A DNA stretch of 64,000 nucleotides from Burkholderia sp. Ac-20365 (GCF_017104715.1 NZ_JAAGPI010000006.1:248001-312000), one strand, 5' to 3'. Positions 44,720 through 53,503 are shown, counted from the stretch's first letter. Program-made: numbers and translations. Notes: generated from the sequence alone by a model not told the origin.

Positions 44720-45667
44720 TCAACCGCGCAGCACGGCTTCGCCGTGTTCGACATAGGCGCGCAGCAAATGATGCGCGATCGCAAACGGCTTCGGTGCGGA
44801 CAGCTTGTCCGGATGCGTGCCTTCGAACATCGCGGCAACTTCAGCACGCGTGAACCAGCGCGCGTCTTCGAGCTCGGTGATGTCGATGACGATGTCCTTG
44901 CTGCTGGCGCGCGCGAAGCAGCCGATCATCAGCGACGAAGGAAACGGCCACGGCTGCGACGCGAAGTAGACCACCTCCGCGCAATCGATGCGCGCTTCTT
45001 CATGCACTTCGCGGCGCACGGCATCTTCGACGGTTTCGCCCGGCTCGACGAAGCCCGCCAGCGCCGAGTACATGCCCGGCGCGAACTGACGCTGACGGCC
45101 GAGCAGACAGCGGTCGCCGTCGATCGTCAGCATGATGACGACGGGGTCCACGCGCGGGAAATGGCGTGCGCCGCAAGCATCGCACGCGCGCTGCCAGCCA
45201 GCCGCCGTCGCGCGGCTCGGTGCGCCGCAGTTCGCGCAGAAGCGATGCCGCCGATGCCAGTCGAGCATCGACTTGGCCTGGCCCAGCACGCCGAGCAGTT
45301 CCTGCGCGACGAGTCCTTGCAGCGCGATCGAGCGCAGATCGATGCGATCGTAAGGCGTGTCTTGCGATTGCCCTTCAGTCGGCAGGAGACCGGGTGCGAA
45401 GCCGAGCGCGAAACGTCCGCTGTCTTCGCTGTCATGGCCGAGAAACACGTTTTGCAGCGCCGGTCCGAATGCGGCCGCCTCGCTCGCGGTGAACCATGGG
45501 TCGTGCCGCTCGCCGCGCCTGAGCACGGGCACGTCGCCGTCGAACACGAGAAAGCGCGCGGCGGAATCGTTGCGCAGACGGGCGATGAAGGCTTCGTCGT
45601 CGCGCTTGTCGGAGCGGCGGTCGAGCTGATTGAGATTGAAACCGATGGCAGCGGAAGGGACGATCAT
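44720..45667 (-). CDS. nudC: NAD(+)/NADH pyrophosphatase (Nudix)
   Basis: This 315-residue NudC-type Nudix hydrolase has a zinc ribbon (CANCG and CDACG, about residues 143-165), followed by the Nudix box GFVEPGETVEDAVRREVHEE (near 207) and the NADH-specific SQPWPFPSSLM (near 238). The enzyme splits NADH to NMNH and AMP and removes NAD caps from RNA 5' ends in the cytoplasm. Length and domain order match the family. The N-terminal 130 residues form the usual less conserved domain. It is apparently a single gene, with a stem-loop downstream. Confidence 0.93.
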   Translation of the reverse strand: MIVPSAAIGFNLNQLDRRSDKRDDEAFIARLRNDSAARFLVFDGDVPVLRRGERHDPWFTASEAAAFGPALQNVFLGHDSEDSGRFALGFAPGLLPTEGQSQDTPYDRIDLRSIALQGLVAQELLGVLGQAKSMLDWHRRHRFCANCGAPSRATAAGWQRACDACGARHFPRVDPVVIMLTIDGDRCLLGRQRQFAPGMYSALAGFVEPGETVEDAVRREVHEEARIDCAEVVYFASQPWPFPSSLMIGCFARASSKDIVIDITELEDARWFTRAEVAAMFEGTHPDKLSAPKPFAIAHHLLRAYVEHGEAVLRG

Positions 45668-45772
45668 TGGGTTGGAATGTGGGCCGGGACGATCCGCAAG
45701 TATGGCACGGCGTCCGGCGCGGCGCAGACGGTCGATCGTCCCTCACAGATCGCCCGCCTGCGCGTGGAAGCG

Positions 45773-47338
45773 TCAGAGCTGCTTCACGGCGGCCAGCGCA
45801 TCGACGAGTCCCGCGCCCGTCGCACCGTCTTCGCCGACGCCCGCCGCCACGCCCCGGCCCTTCGGATCGCTGGCGGGATTCGCGTGGCCCTTCGTCACGT
45901 CGCGGGCGGTGCGGCGCAGGATCGCCTTGATGTCGCCGGGCGAGAGCTTCGGGTCCTTCTGCAACAGCAGCGCGCACAGGCCCGCCAGTTGCGGCGCGGC
46001 CGCCGACGTGCCGCTGAACACGCCCCAGCCGTCGGTCGGCGTGGTGCCGTCGAACGCGGCGTTCTCGCGGTCGATCTCGCAACCGGGCGATACGGGCAGC
46101 GAGATGTATGTCGCGTGCGGCAGCATGCCGACCAGCCCGCACACATCGGGCACGCTGCGGCCCGAGTAGATCAGGCTGGTGAACGCGCTCGCGTAGTCCG
46201 AGGCGCGCATCGCGCCGTGCTGATCGACGAATACGCCGCCCGCCGAAATGATCTCGGGCATCTGGCCGGGGAACGAATAATGGCCGTTGCCCGCCGAGAA
46301 CACGATCACGATGCCACGCTTCACGGCCGCCTGGATTTCCGCCTCGAGCGCGACGAGTCCGTTCGGCAGCGTGTTGAGCGGCGTGTCGCCGGGCCCGCGC
46401 AGATCGTAGCCGAGGCTCACGGAGATCACCTGCGGATCGTGCTTGAGCGCCTCTTGCAAGCCTTCCAGCACCGACGCGCCGCTCGACGGATCGGCTTCGT
46501 TGTCGAGCTTCACGCCGATGAAGTTGGCGCCAGGCGCAATCGCGAAGATATTGGCCGACTCGCCCGTGCCGTGGCCATTGCCGTCGGCGCGGCGATCGGT
46601 GGCGCCCGGCGCGAGCACGACCGACGACGCATAGTGGTGCGCCTTGAAGTACGGATGGCCGTGCGCAAAGCCGCTGTCGATCATCACGATGCGCACGCCT
46701 TTGCCCGTGATCCCTTGCTGATGCACGGGCGTCGCGTTGAGCTTGAGCGCGATGTCCGCGGGCGCGGCGAGATGGAAGTAGGGCACGGCGGGCGGCGTCG
46801 CGGACGGCGCGTCGGCCTCCTGCGGTGTCGAGGCAGCAGGGCGCTTCTTTGCCGCCGTAGTCGTCTTCTTCGCTTTCGCGGACTTTGCCGCCGCCTTCGC
46901 CATGTAAATGTGCGGCCACTGGATATAGACGTCGTCGAGCAGCGACTTGATGGCGGGATCGGGATTCCATGGCGCGCCGTCGGGCGGATAGAGCACCGAG
47001 CTGAACTGCGCCGCCGACGCGCAAGGCGCTTTCATGCGCTTCAGGCGCGTCTGGAACACCGCCTCGAACTGCGCGGCCGTGCAGCGCATCGACGCCGACA
47101 GCGAGCCGCGCCCCGTGAGCGTAAAGCCGCGCCGCGCGAGTTCGGCGAGCGCGAGGTCGGCCTGTGCGGGATCGGGGATGAACGACGCGACGGTCTGCGT
47201 CGACATGCGCGCGCCGAACCGTGTTGGCCCGAAGTCCTCACCCGGCCGGTTGAAGGTGACGGCAACGCGCAGTTCCTGGTTGGCGGCGTCACCGCGCGCG
47301 GGCCGTGCGGCTGCGTCCTTGGGATCGTAGGCCTTCAT
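45773..47338 (-). CDS. Subtilase (S8 family) with fused prodomain
   Basis: This 521-residue protease has a catalytic triad Asp221 (MIDSGFAHGH), His257 (DGNGHGTGESAN) and Ser445 (FSGTSAAAP), with oxyanion Asn351 (FSAGNGHY). Residues 45-145 form a prodomain-like region (LSASMRCTAAQFEAVFQTRL); a lysine/alanine-rich linker (148-175) joins the two. No signal peptide is visible, so it may act in the cytoplasm or leave by another route. ATG 47338 has AGGAGAG upstream. A small gene at 47410 whose product resembles the prodomain comes first in the same transcript, 71 bases away. Substrate unknown. The class is secure because all catalytic motifs are intact. Confidence 0.88.
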   Translation of the reverse strand: MKAYDPKDAAARPARGDAANQELRVAVTFNRPGEDFGPTRFGARMSTQTVASFIPDPAQADLALAELARRGFTLTGRGSLSASMRCTAAQFEAVFQTRLKRMKAPCASAAQFSSVLYPPDGAPWNPDPAIKSLLDDVYIQWPHIYMAKAAAKSAKAKKTTTAAKKRPAASTPQEADAPSATPPAVPYFHLAAPADIALKLNATPVHQQGITGKGVRIVMIDSGFAHGHPYFKAHHYASSVVLAPGATDRRADGNGHGTGESANIFAIAPGANFIGVKLDNEADPSSGASVLEGLQEALKHDPQVISVSLGYDLRGPGDTPLNTLPNGLVALEAEIQAAVKRGIVIVFSAGNGHYSFPGQMPEIISAGGVFVDQHGAMRASDYASAFTSLIYSGRSVPDVCGLVGMLPHATYISLPVSPGCEIDRENAAFDGTTPTDGWGVFSGTSAAAPQLAGLCALLLQKDPKLSPGDIKAILRRTARDVTKGHANPASDPKGRGVAAGVGEDGATGAGLVDALAAVKQL

Positions 47339-47409
47339 CGCTTTCTCTCCTGTATCGGCGGGAGCGGGCGCTGTTGCGCCCACTCCGTCACATGCAAGAC
47401 GAATGCAGT

Positions 47410-47691
47410 TCAATCGAATGAAAGATGTTGCGGCGCTTCGCTGATCGACGAGACGTACGGTTCCAGACTGCTGGGCACGGCAAGGGTTCCGCTCGCGATG
47501 GAAGAAGAGGAAAAAAGCTGGCGGAATGCGTCATCCGGCATACGCGCGGATAGCGAAGCGTGGCCTTCGCCGCTGATCTGCATGCCGAGCTGTTCGGCGG
47601 CGCGCCGCACGGCTTCGCGATCGGTGTCGTTGCGGTACGGATCGCGAAGCAGGAGTTGAAGGCGTCGTATCGGGCAGGTTTCGTTCGTCAT
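47410..47691 (-). CDS. Small protein resembling the subtilase prodomain
   Basis: This 93-residue protein starts at ATG 47691 behind GGAGG. Its centre GEGHASLSARMPDDAFRQLF aligns by eye with GRGSLSASMRCTAAQFEAVF in the neighbouring protease prodomain, and its later EPYVSSISEA matches the position of the prodomain's last strand. It therefore looks like a stand-alone prodomain of the I9-like kind, which could act as intramolecular-style chaperone or inhibitor in trans. It is upstream in the same operon as the protease. The homology call is by eye on a short segment, so it is tentative; the gene itself is well supported. Confidence 0.68.
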   Translation of the reverse strand: MTNETCPIRRLQLLLRDPYRNDTDREAVRRAAEQLGMQISGEGHASLSARMPDDAFRQLFSSSSIASGTLAVPSSLEPYVSSISEAPQHLSFD

Positions 47692-47767
47692 CGCCACCTC
47701 CGCGAGGGTCGCAACAGAACGCGGCGTTGTGCATCGAAGAAGGCCTTCGATGTTACGCCTCGTCGCG

Positions 47768-48754
47768 CTATTGCGCTGCCTTGACCATCTGGCGTGCGGG
47801 CGATTGCGCGATGAAGTGGCCGATGGCGGAGGCGAGCGCTTGCGGATACTGATACATCATCGCGTGACCTGCCGAGCGCACCACGAGCAGTTGCGCATCG
47901 GGCAGCGCGCGGGCGAGCACGTCGGCGTTCTGCTTCGAGAGGATGCTGTCGTCGGCGCCTGTCAGGACCAGCGTGTCGGTGTGGACGTTGCGCAGCGCTT
48001 CGGCGGCGGCGTTGTCCTGTTCCCATGCGCGCAGCAAGGCGGTCTGGCCCGCCGTCACGGTGGCGGAGATTGTCGGCGATGCATAGCCGGCGGGCACGAA
48101 CATGTTCTTGCGGAAGCACTCGCCTGCGGCGTGGGCGGCCGACGGCGGAAACAGCACCTTCATGACGTCGTTGAATGTCGTGCCGGGCCTGCCTGAGAGC
48201 GTCGCTTCGACATCGGGCGGAACGGGCACGCCGAGGCGTCCGGGCGCGGGCGCGCTCATCAGCACGATGCGCTGCACGTTCGCGGGATGATCGATGGCGA
48301 GCTGCGTGGCGACGGCGCCGCCCATCGACCAGCCGAGCACTGTGACGTCGCGCAGTTGCAGCGTATCGATCAGCGCGGAGAGATCGTTTGCCATGTCCTG
48401 CACGGTGAAGCTCGATGCATCCGGCAAGGAGCGGCCGATACCGCGATTGTCGAAGACGATCACTTCATGGTGTTTCGCGAGGTCGGTGAGAAAGGCTGCG
48501 TCCCATTCGGAAACGGTGGCGCGAAAGCCTGTCTGCAGGACGATGGGACTGCCGTGACCGAAGCGGTAATACGCGATGTCGCCTTGCGGCGTGTGTGCGA
48601 TCTGTTCACGCATTGATGCTATGCGATCAGGGCGGCTCGCGACGATTGGGCAGGCGTTTTCCGGTTGATAACTGACGGTTTTTGCCTCGACGGGGGCCGC
48701 GATGATGGTGGCGAGCAGCGCGACTAGCGGAACGATGGCATGTAGGCGTTTCAT
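47768..48754 (-). CDS. Exported alpha/beta hydrolase
   Basis: This 328-residue protein has a signal peptide (KRLHAIVPLVALLATIIAAPVEA). The alpha/beta hydrolase fold shows the oxyanion region VLQTGFRATVSEWD, the nucleophile elbow GWSMGG (Ser near 144), the acid in LTGADDSILS and the base in SAGHAMM. RGIGRS follows strand beta-4 as is usual for the family. It could be an esterase, lipase or peptidase of the periplasm or medium; the substrate is not determined by these motifs. A small membrane-protein gene ends 60 bases upstream on the same strand, so they may share a transcript. Confidence 0.88.
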   Translation of the reverse strand: MKRLHAIVPLVALLATIIAAPVEAKTVSYQPENACPIVASRPDRIASMREQIAHTPQGDIAYYRFGHGSPIVLQTGFRATVSEWDAAFLTDLAKHHEVIVFDNRGIGRSLPDASSFTVQDMANDLSALIDTLQLRDVTVLGWSMGGAVATQLAIDHPANVQRIVLMSAPAPGRLGVPVPPDVEATLSGRPGTTFNDVMKVLFPPSAAHAAGECFRKNMFVPAGYASPTISATVTAGQTALLRAWEQDNAAAEALRNVHTDTLVLTGADDSILSKQNADVLARALPDAQLLVVRSAGHAMMYQYPQALASAIGHFIAQSPARQMVKAAQ

Positions 48755-48814
48755 GACGATGATCTTTTCGCAGCAGGGTTGGCGGCGATTTGCGATCGCC
48801 CCGGGGCGCAGTTT

Positions 48815-48994
48815 TTACAGGAAATGCGAGGTTTCTGCGTGGCGATGGATAACGGGGTGGTGGTTCTGGCAGATCGCCGTTTGTCGTGTGAGCCAGTTGT
48901 CGATTTTTTCGGCGACGATCGCCAGCAAGACTGAAACGATCATCACGCTCGCGGCGAGGGTGCAGAAGATGACGAAGGGTGGGTGGAAGTCCAT
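48815..48994 (-). CDS. Small single-helix membrane protein
   Basis: This is a 59-residue frame starting at ATG 48994 with a very good ribosome site (CAGGAG, seven-base spacing). A short periplasmic or N-terminal DFHPP is followed by one hydrophobic helix (about residues 7-28, FVIFCTLAASVMIVSVLLAI), then a charged, histidine-rich tail (HHPVIHRHAETSH). The tail could bind metal. It is upstream of the exported hydrolase gene on the same strand. No known family was recognised; small size and the ribosome site are the grounds for the call. Confidence 0.65.
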   Translation of the reverse strand: MDFHPPFVIFCTLAASVMIVSVLLAIVAEKIDNWLTRQTAICQNHHPVIHRHAETSHFL

Positions 48995-49183
48995 GGTTTG
49001 CTCCTGAATGTCTGTTGATGTGGGTTTTGTTTTTTTGTTTTGTGTCTGTGTTGCCGCCTGGCGGCTGGGTTGTTGACATCATGTGGGATGGGAATGAGGG
49101 GAGAATTAGCGGTTTGGTTTTTGGTTTTGGTTTTGGTTTTGCCTGGGCTTTTGGTGGCATCCGCGATATGCCTTCGTACTTCA

Positions 49184-49773
49184 GGCGTTGCCCCTGTGCG
49201 GGGCAGCACCTACTTTTCTTTGCCGCGGCAAAGAAAAGTAGGCAAAAGAAAGCCGCTCACACCGCCAATTCTTGACGGTTTCCCACGGGCCCCCAACGGC
49301 CCCGTCCTGTTCCCGACATCGCTCTTCTCGATGCCCGCTGCCAATGCTTCGAATTGGCTCATCACCCGCTTCACGCTCCCGCGTCGTCACATGCACGATC
49401 GCATCGCCCACGTTCTATAGCGGCAAACTGTGTGTCGGATTTCGCGGCTTATGCGTTCCACTCCGGACTGAAAAGCACGAGCGGTGTCGTAAGAGCGCCG
49501 CGGTGTGAAGCACTACGACCTACACACAGTTTGCCACCTGGGCGGCCGTAACCATTCGCTGCCGTTCGCTGTGCTACGGGTGATCGAGGCGGGTGAGGCG
49601 CACGTTCAGGGCGCTGGCAACGGGCGGGGACTGAGAAGTTGCCGTGTGAAGGAGAGGACCCACTGGGGGCCCTCAGGCGGTGGTCAAGAATTGGCGGTGT
49701 TAGCCCGCTTTCTTTGCTTACTTTCTTTGCGGCGGCAAAGAAAGTAAGTGCCGCCCCGCACAGGGGCGACGCG
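49184..49773. repeat. 590-bp imperfect palindrome with nested perfect hairpins
   Basis: The arms 49184-49295 and about 49660-49773 are inverted copies: GCGTTGCCCCTGTGCGGGGC at the left answers GCGTCGCCCCTGTGCGGGGC read from the right, and ACCGCCAATTCTTGAC occurs in both. Each arm contains its own hairpin: a perfect 34-base palindrome at 49209-49242 and a 14-pair stem at 49717-49748. A further inner pair, GGCAAACTGTGTGT (49422) and ACACACAGTTTGCC (49522), shares the same centre near 49478. This lies in the 856-base gap after the MFS gene, and no gene is supported inside. I associate CTTTCTTTGCCGC-type hairpins with Burkholderiaceae intergenic repeats; that is recollection, not a search. Confidence 0.8.
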
Positions 49774-49850
49774 TGAACAAGGCAAAACAAACCGCGGATG
49801 CCAGCGAAAACCCAAAACCAAACCAAGCGTCGCAAGACAAACGAAAAGCA

Positions 49851-51134
49851 CTAAGCCTCGCCCACTATCTCACCCCCAGATGCAGACTTAACAGCGCCGC
49901 CGGCAGCACCAGCCCCAGCACCTGCACCTGCACCTGCACCTTTCACCCGCCCAATCCACAAACAGGCGACCACCGCCGCACCAACTGCCAGCCAGCCAAC
50001 ACCACCATACCCGGCAATCTGCCCCTGCGCAGTGGTAGACAGCAGAAGCCCACCAAACCAGGCACCAAACCCGGTCCCCATCGCCTGCACCGCGCTATTG
50101 GCGCTAAGAAAAGCCCCACGCGTCTGCGGCGCGGGAACAGTGGTCAGTAAAGCCTGCATCGGCACCATCCGCGACGACATCGCGACCATGAACACTGGGA
50201 AGAACAACACCATCACATAAAACGGCACATCAGGCAGATGCGTGACAAACAGCACAGGCAAGATCGACAACACCGCAGCAATCCTGAACACGCGTTTCTT
50301 GCCATAACGATCCGAAAGCTCACCCACCCGCCGCGAAGTAAAAAACGTCGCCGCGCCGCCGGCCATATACAGCCACGACAGCTTCGCAGGCTCGACACCA
50401 TGATTGGCAACCAGCATCGGCGCAATGAACGGAATCACCAGCATATGCCCGACCATCACGACAAAGGTCAGAGCAAACGCGTTCAGATGCCGCACGTTCG
50501 AAAAGAGCTTCCACAAGTCGGGCAACACCTGCCCAAGCGGCACGCGCTCCCGCTGCAGATGCTCCGTCAGCGACGGCACGATCCGCAGCCCACCCAGCCA
50601 GATCACGCACGACAGCACGACTAGCAGCACGAACGGCGACGCCCAGCCAAAATGCGCGCCAAGCATCACGCCCGCCGGCACGCCCGCGATCGCCGCAAGC
50701 GAGAACGCCGTCATGATCGTGCCCGTCGCCGCGCCGCGTCGCGCGACAGGAATCACATCGCCGACAATCGCCATCACCACCGACGCCAGCACGCCACCCG
50801 TAATGCCCGCGAACGCGCGCGCCACCAGCAGCATCGGAAAGTTCGGCGCGAGTGCGCAGCCAAGATTCGACAGCGCGAACAACGCGTAAATGGCAAGCAG
50901 CAGACGCCGACGGTCGAAGCGGTCGATATACGTCGCGGCAAGCAGTCCAGACAACCCGGAACACCACGAATACGCCGAGACAGCCGTTGCAAACCGCGCG
51001 GGCGAGATCTCGAACGCATGCATGATCTGCGGGCCGAGCGGCATCATCACCATGAAATCCATGATGATCGTGAACTGCGTAAGTGCGAGCAGCCACAGCA
51101 GGCGCCGCTCGCGTGATTCGTTCAATGAGAGCAA
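49851..51134 (-). CDS. MFS transporter (12-helix, DHA1-like)
   Basis: This 427-residue transporter has 12 predicted helices. Helix 1 keeps the Asp of antiporters (FTIIMDFMVMMPLG); the motif A region reads AATYIDRFDRRRLL and the second-half equivalent ELSDRYGKKRVF. Its start is TTG at 51134 with TGGAG upstream, since no ATG lies before helix 1. The C-terminal tail contains a Gly-Ala run from hexanucleotide repeats. It follows the siderophore-interacting protein gene by 24 bases and belongs to the PadR-led operon, so export or uptake of an iron chelate or related metabolite is possible. The substrate is inferred from position only. Confidence 0.85.
   Translation of the reverse strand: MLSLNESRERRLLWLLALTQFTIIMDFMVMMPLGPQIMHAFEISPARFATAVSAYSWCSGLSGLLAATYIDRFDRRRLLLAIYALFALSNLGCALAPNFPMLLVARAFAGITGGVLASVVMAIVGDVIPVARRGAATGTIMTAFSLAAIAGVPAGVMLGAHFGWASPFVLLVVLSCVIWLGGLRIVPSLTEHLQRERVPLGQVLPDLWKLFSNVRHLNAFALTFVVMVGHMLVIPFIAPMLVANHGVEPAKLSWLYMAGGAATFFTSRRVGELSDRYGKKRVFRIAAVLSILPVLFVTHLPDVPFYVMVLFFPVFMVAMSSRMVPMQALLTTVPAPQTRGAFLSANSAVQAMGTGFGAWFGGLLLSTTAQGQIAGYGGVGWLAVGAAVVACLWIGRVKGAGAGAGAGAGAAGGAVKSASGGEIVGEA
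49917..49942. repeat. CACCTG hexanucleotide repeat in the MFS gene
   Basis: About four copies of a CACCTG/CACCTT-type hexamer encode the Gly-Ala run in the transporter tail. Copy-number change would alter length by two residues without breaking the frame. Confidence 0.6.
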
Positions 51135-51158
51135 GGAGTGGCTCCAGTCGATTGAGCG

Positions 51159-51977
51159 TCAGTCGTCGAGATTCTCGTGGACGGCCTGTTCGCCCTGTTT
51201 CCAGTATGCGGACGCGCGGATACGCGCTTTGTCGATGCCGCGTTCGTTGACGAGGAAGGTGCGCACTGCGCGCATCGTCGCCGCTTCGCCCGCGGCCCAC
51301 ACGTAGCCTTCGCCATCCGGCAGGAAGGTTTCGCGCACGGCTTTCAGCAACTCTGCGCCGCGATACGCGCCTTCGCTGCGATAGCGCCATTCGATATACA
51401 GATCGGTCTGCGTGTCGAATTCGATGCGCGCGGATGGATCGGCGACTTCGATCACGGCCGCGACGCGCGAGCCTTGCGGCAGTTCTGCGAGACGCCGGCC
51501 GATGGCGGGCAGCGCGGTATCGTCGCCGATCAGCAGATGCCAGTCAAAGCCCGTTGGCACCACGAACGATCCGCGCGGCCCGCCGACGCCGAGATATTGT
51601 CCGACCTTCGCCTGCGCTGCCCACTCGGCAGCGGGACCGGCTTCGTGCATCGCGAACTCCAGATCGAGTTCGAGTGCATCGCGGTCATAACGCTTCGGCG
51701 TGAAATCGCGCGCAACGGGGCGCGGACGATCGCTGGGGAACACCGGGCCGTCGGGGCCGGCTGCGGGCAGCGTCGGCTTGTCTTCGCCGGGCGCGGGGAA
51801 AAACACTTTTATGTGATCGTCGAACGATGCGGACACAAAGTCGCGCAGATCGTCGCCCGTCAGCGTCACGCGGATCAGATGCGGCGTGACAGCCTCGACC
51901 CGCTTCACCTGCAGCAGACGGAATTTCAAAGGATGACGCACACGCGTCACGGTCAAATCGGTTCGGGTTGCTTCCAT
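51159..51977 (-). CDS. Siderophore-interacting ferric reductase (NfeF/ViuB-like)
   Basis: This 272-residue protein of the siderophore-interacting FAD family has an FAD-binding beta-barrel with RDFTPKRYD (the RxYT-like flavin motif) near residue 91. A GPRGSFVVP turn follows, then the NAD(P)H-binding half with LLIGDDTALPAIGRRLA and the C-terminal YVWAAGEAATMRAVR. The cytoplasmic enzyme reduces ferric siderophore and releases iron. ATG 51977 follows GAGAG. It sits between the PadR regulator gene (29 bases upstream) and an MFS gene. The pairing with a His-start PadR regulator mirrors nfeR-nfeF (yqjI-yqjH) of Escherichia coli, which respond to iron and nickel. Confidence 0.9.
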   Translation of the reverse strand: MEATRTDLTVTRVRHPLKFRLLQVKRVEAVTPHLIRVTLTGDDLRDFVSASFDDHIKVFFPAPGEDKPTLPAAGPDGPVFPSDRPRPVARDFTPKRYDRDALELDLEFAMHEAGPAAEWAAQAKVGQYLGVGGPRGSFVVPTGFDWHLLIGDDTALPAIGRRLAELPQGSRVAAVIEVADPSARIEFDTQTDLYIEWRYRSEGAYRGAELLKAVRETFLPDGEGYVWAAGEAATMRAVRTFLVNERGIDKARIRASAYWKQGEQAVHENLDD

Positions 51978-52006
51978 AGTCTGTTCTCTCAAAATCGTTG
52001 TCCGTA

Positions 52007-52804
52007 TCAGGCCTGCTCGTCCGTCGTGCCGCCGTTGCCGCTCTGGCTGCCAGTTTCGCGCGGCTTGCTTTCGATCTCGGCCGTGGCGCGCGCAAGAATC
52101 GCTGCGATGCGCCGCTGTTCGTCGGGCGACGCGTTGTCGCGCAGCAGCAGCGCGTGTTTCAGCGCGCGGCGCGCCTGTACGAATTCCGGCAGCCAGCCGC
52201 CGTATTCGGCTGCATCGTCGCCGCCTTCACCCGCCTGGCCCGCTTCGCCCGCGAACGCACGGCGTACCGAATCCATCTTGCGGGCGATGTGCGAGAGCTT
52301 GGCCAGCATCAGGTCGGCGCGCTCGCGGTTGGTGGCGAGGTATTCGCGGCCGGCATCGGCGAGCGAGTAGCGCTTGCGGTTGCCTTCGAGTTGCACGGTC
52401 ACGTAGCCGAGTTCTTCCAGATACGTGAGGGCCGGGTAGACCATGCCGGGGCTCGGCGTATAGAAGCCGTTCGAGCGCGCTTCGAGCGCCTTGATCAGTT
52501 CGTAGCCATGTCGCGGCTGCTCGTCGATCAGCGCAAGCAGCAGCAGTTGCAGGTCGTCGGACGTGAACTTGCGGCCGCGCGGAAAACCGTCGCCTTCGCC
52601 GCCGAAGCCGCCACCAAAGCCGCCGCCGAACGGGCCGCCCGGACCGCCGCCGAAAGGACCGCCATGCCGGCCGCCGCCGCCGCGCTGACGGCCGATCGCG
52701 TCCCTGAACATCTGGAAGCGCTCATAGAAGCCAAAGAAAGAAGGATCGCGCGAGAAAGCGGCGTCGCGGGCGAACTCACGGGAAAAACGGTGGTGATGAC
52801 GCAT
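52007..52804 (-). CDS. PadR-family regulator, NfeR/YqjI-like
   Basis: The protein has 265 residues. A histidine start (MRHHHRF) and a glycine-rich segment (about 40-78, GGPFGGG repeats) precede the PadR winged helix: LLLLALIDEQPRHGYELIKAL (about 86-106), then FYTPSPGMVYPALTYLEELG and NRKRYSLADAGREYL. The C-terminal half is helical. NfeR of Escherichia coli has a similar metal-binding N-terminal extension and represses the adjacent ferric reductase gene until iron or nickel is high. Here the reductase gene follows directly. GGAG precedes the ATG, and an ATATC-rich palindrome just upstream is the expected operator. Metal response is inferred from this parallel. Confidence 0.87.
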   Translation of the reverse strand: MRHHHRFSREFARDAAFSRDPSFFGFYERFQMFRDAIGRQRGGGGRHGGPFGGGPGGPFGGGFGGGFGGEGDGFPRGRKFTSDDLQLLLLALIDEQPRHGYELIKALEARSNGFYTPSPGMVYPALTYLEELGYVTVQLEGNRKRYSLADAGREYLATNRERADLMLAKLSHIARKMDSVRRAFAGEAGQAGEGGDDAAEYGGWLPEFVQARRALKHALLLRDNASPDEQRRIAAILARATAEIESKPRETGSQSGNGGTTDEQA

Positions 52805-52821
52805 GTTGATATCTCCGAATG

Positions 52822-52857
52822 TCTTAAGATATATCGTAAGATATATATCTAAAGATA
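52822..52857. promoter_or_regulatory. PadR operator, AT-rich palindrome
   Basis: AGATATATATCT (52839-52850) is a perfect palindrome flanked by related TCTTAAGATATATCGTA and CTAAAGATA half-sites. PadR proteins of the NfeR/LmrR kind bind such ATATC/GATAT dyads. It lies 18-53 bases before the PadR start, within the promoter, implying autorepression and control of the whole operon. Confidence 0.7.
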
Positions 52858-52896
52858 GTTCGTCAAGTTCGATTTTTGATTTTTATCGGGGCACAA

Positions 52897-52952
52897 CAAA
52901 GTGTGCGGGAACGCGAAATCCCCCGTTCAGGAACAGCAAAGTGTGCGGGAAC
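52897..52952 (+). repeat. Pair of 16-bp direct repeats at the island's left edge
   Basis: CAAAGTGTGCGGGAAC occurs at 52897-52912 and 52937-52952, exactly 40 bases apart; with the preceding four bases 19 of 20 match. It marks the point where GC content falls and unknown genes begin. No matching copy was found at the right edge of the island. Confidence 0.6.
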
Positions 52953-53503
52953 TGCGAAGATTTGTGTGCAGAGCACAATTTCTCGCGAATTTTGCTATTG
53001 AAGTATGATTTTGATAGCGCGCAGACGCACTCAGATGACGTGCAGATTGAGAGCGCTGCGACGCACGAACGGGCGTCCCGTTCGTTAGAAGATATAGGGC
53101 CGCATTAATGCTTGACGTATAGCGTGTCGGGGTGCAGCTGCCATCGGCGAGGGTGCTCGGCAGGTAACGAGAAAGTGGTGCAACTATCTCTAGCTAGCCG
53201 GCGGGCGAGGACCATATGTCGACCGCTCAAGTAGAGCTGAGACTGGAAGGGCTAGTTGAGCGGAGGCTTCATGGGCTCGTCGACAGCGGTGTCGGAATTC
53301 TCCCTGCGGCCGAAACGCCAGACAGAATGGAGCCGACCGGAGTCGGACGGCTGCCAGGCCCGTGAGGTGTGGAATGCAGTGTCTCTCTTTTTCGAAGTCC
53401 AGCGACCCGCGACCAACTGTATCGCCCCGAGCAGGCGCGCACGCTGATGCTCGGCGGTGTTATCCGGTCAGCCGGCAATGCCGCGGCGACAGGAATCACA
53501 CTT
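52953..53503. other. Non-coding or decayed stretch at the island edge
   Basis: About 550 bases with interrupted frames on both strands and no recognisable product. It could be scar tissue of former mobile DNA, but no transposase fragment could be identified. No terminal inverted repeats were seen. Confidence 0.4.

Noticed and set aside
42881..47659. Forward frame of 1592 codons spanning several genes
   Set aside because: It lies opposite the MFS, nudC and subtilase genes, all of which have intact motifs; composition is that of GC-rich antisense.
48979..49275. Frame rich in Phe/Gly (GFGFGFAWAFGG)
   Set aside because: It arises from a run of GGTTTT repeats next to the palindromic element; no ribosome site or conserved pattern.
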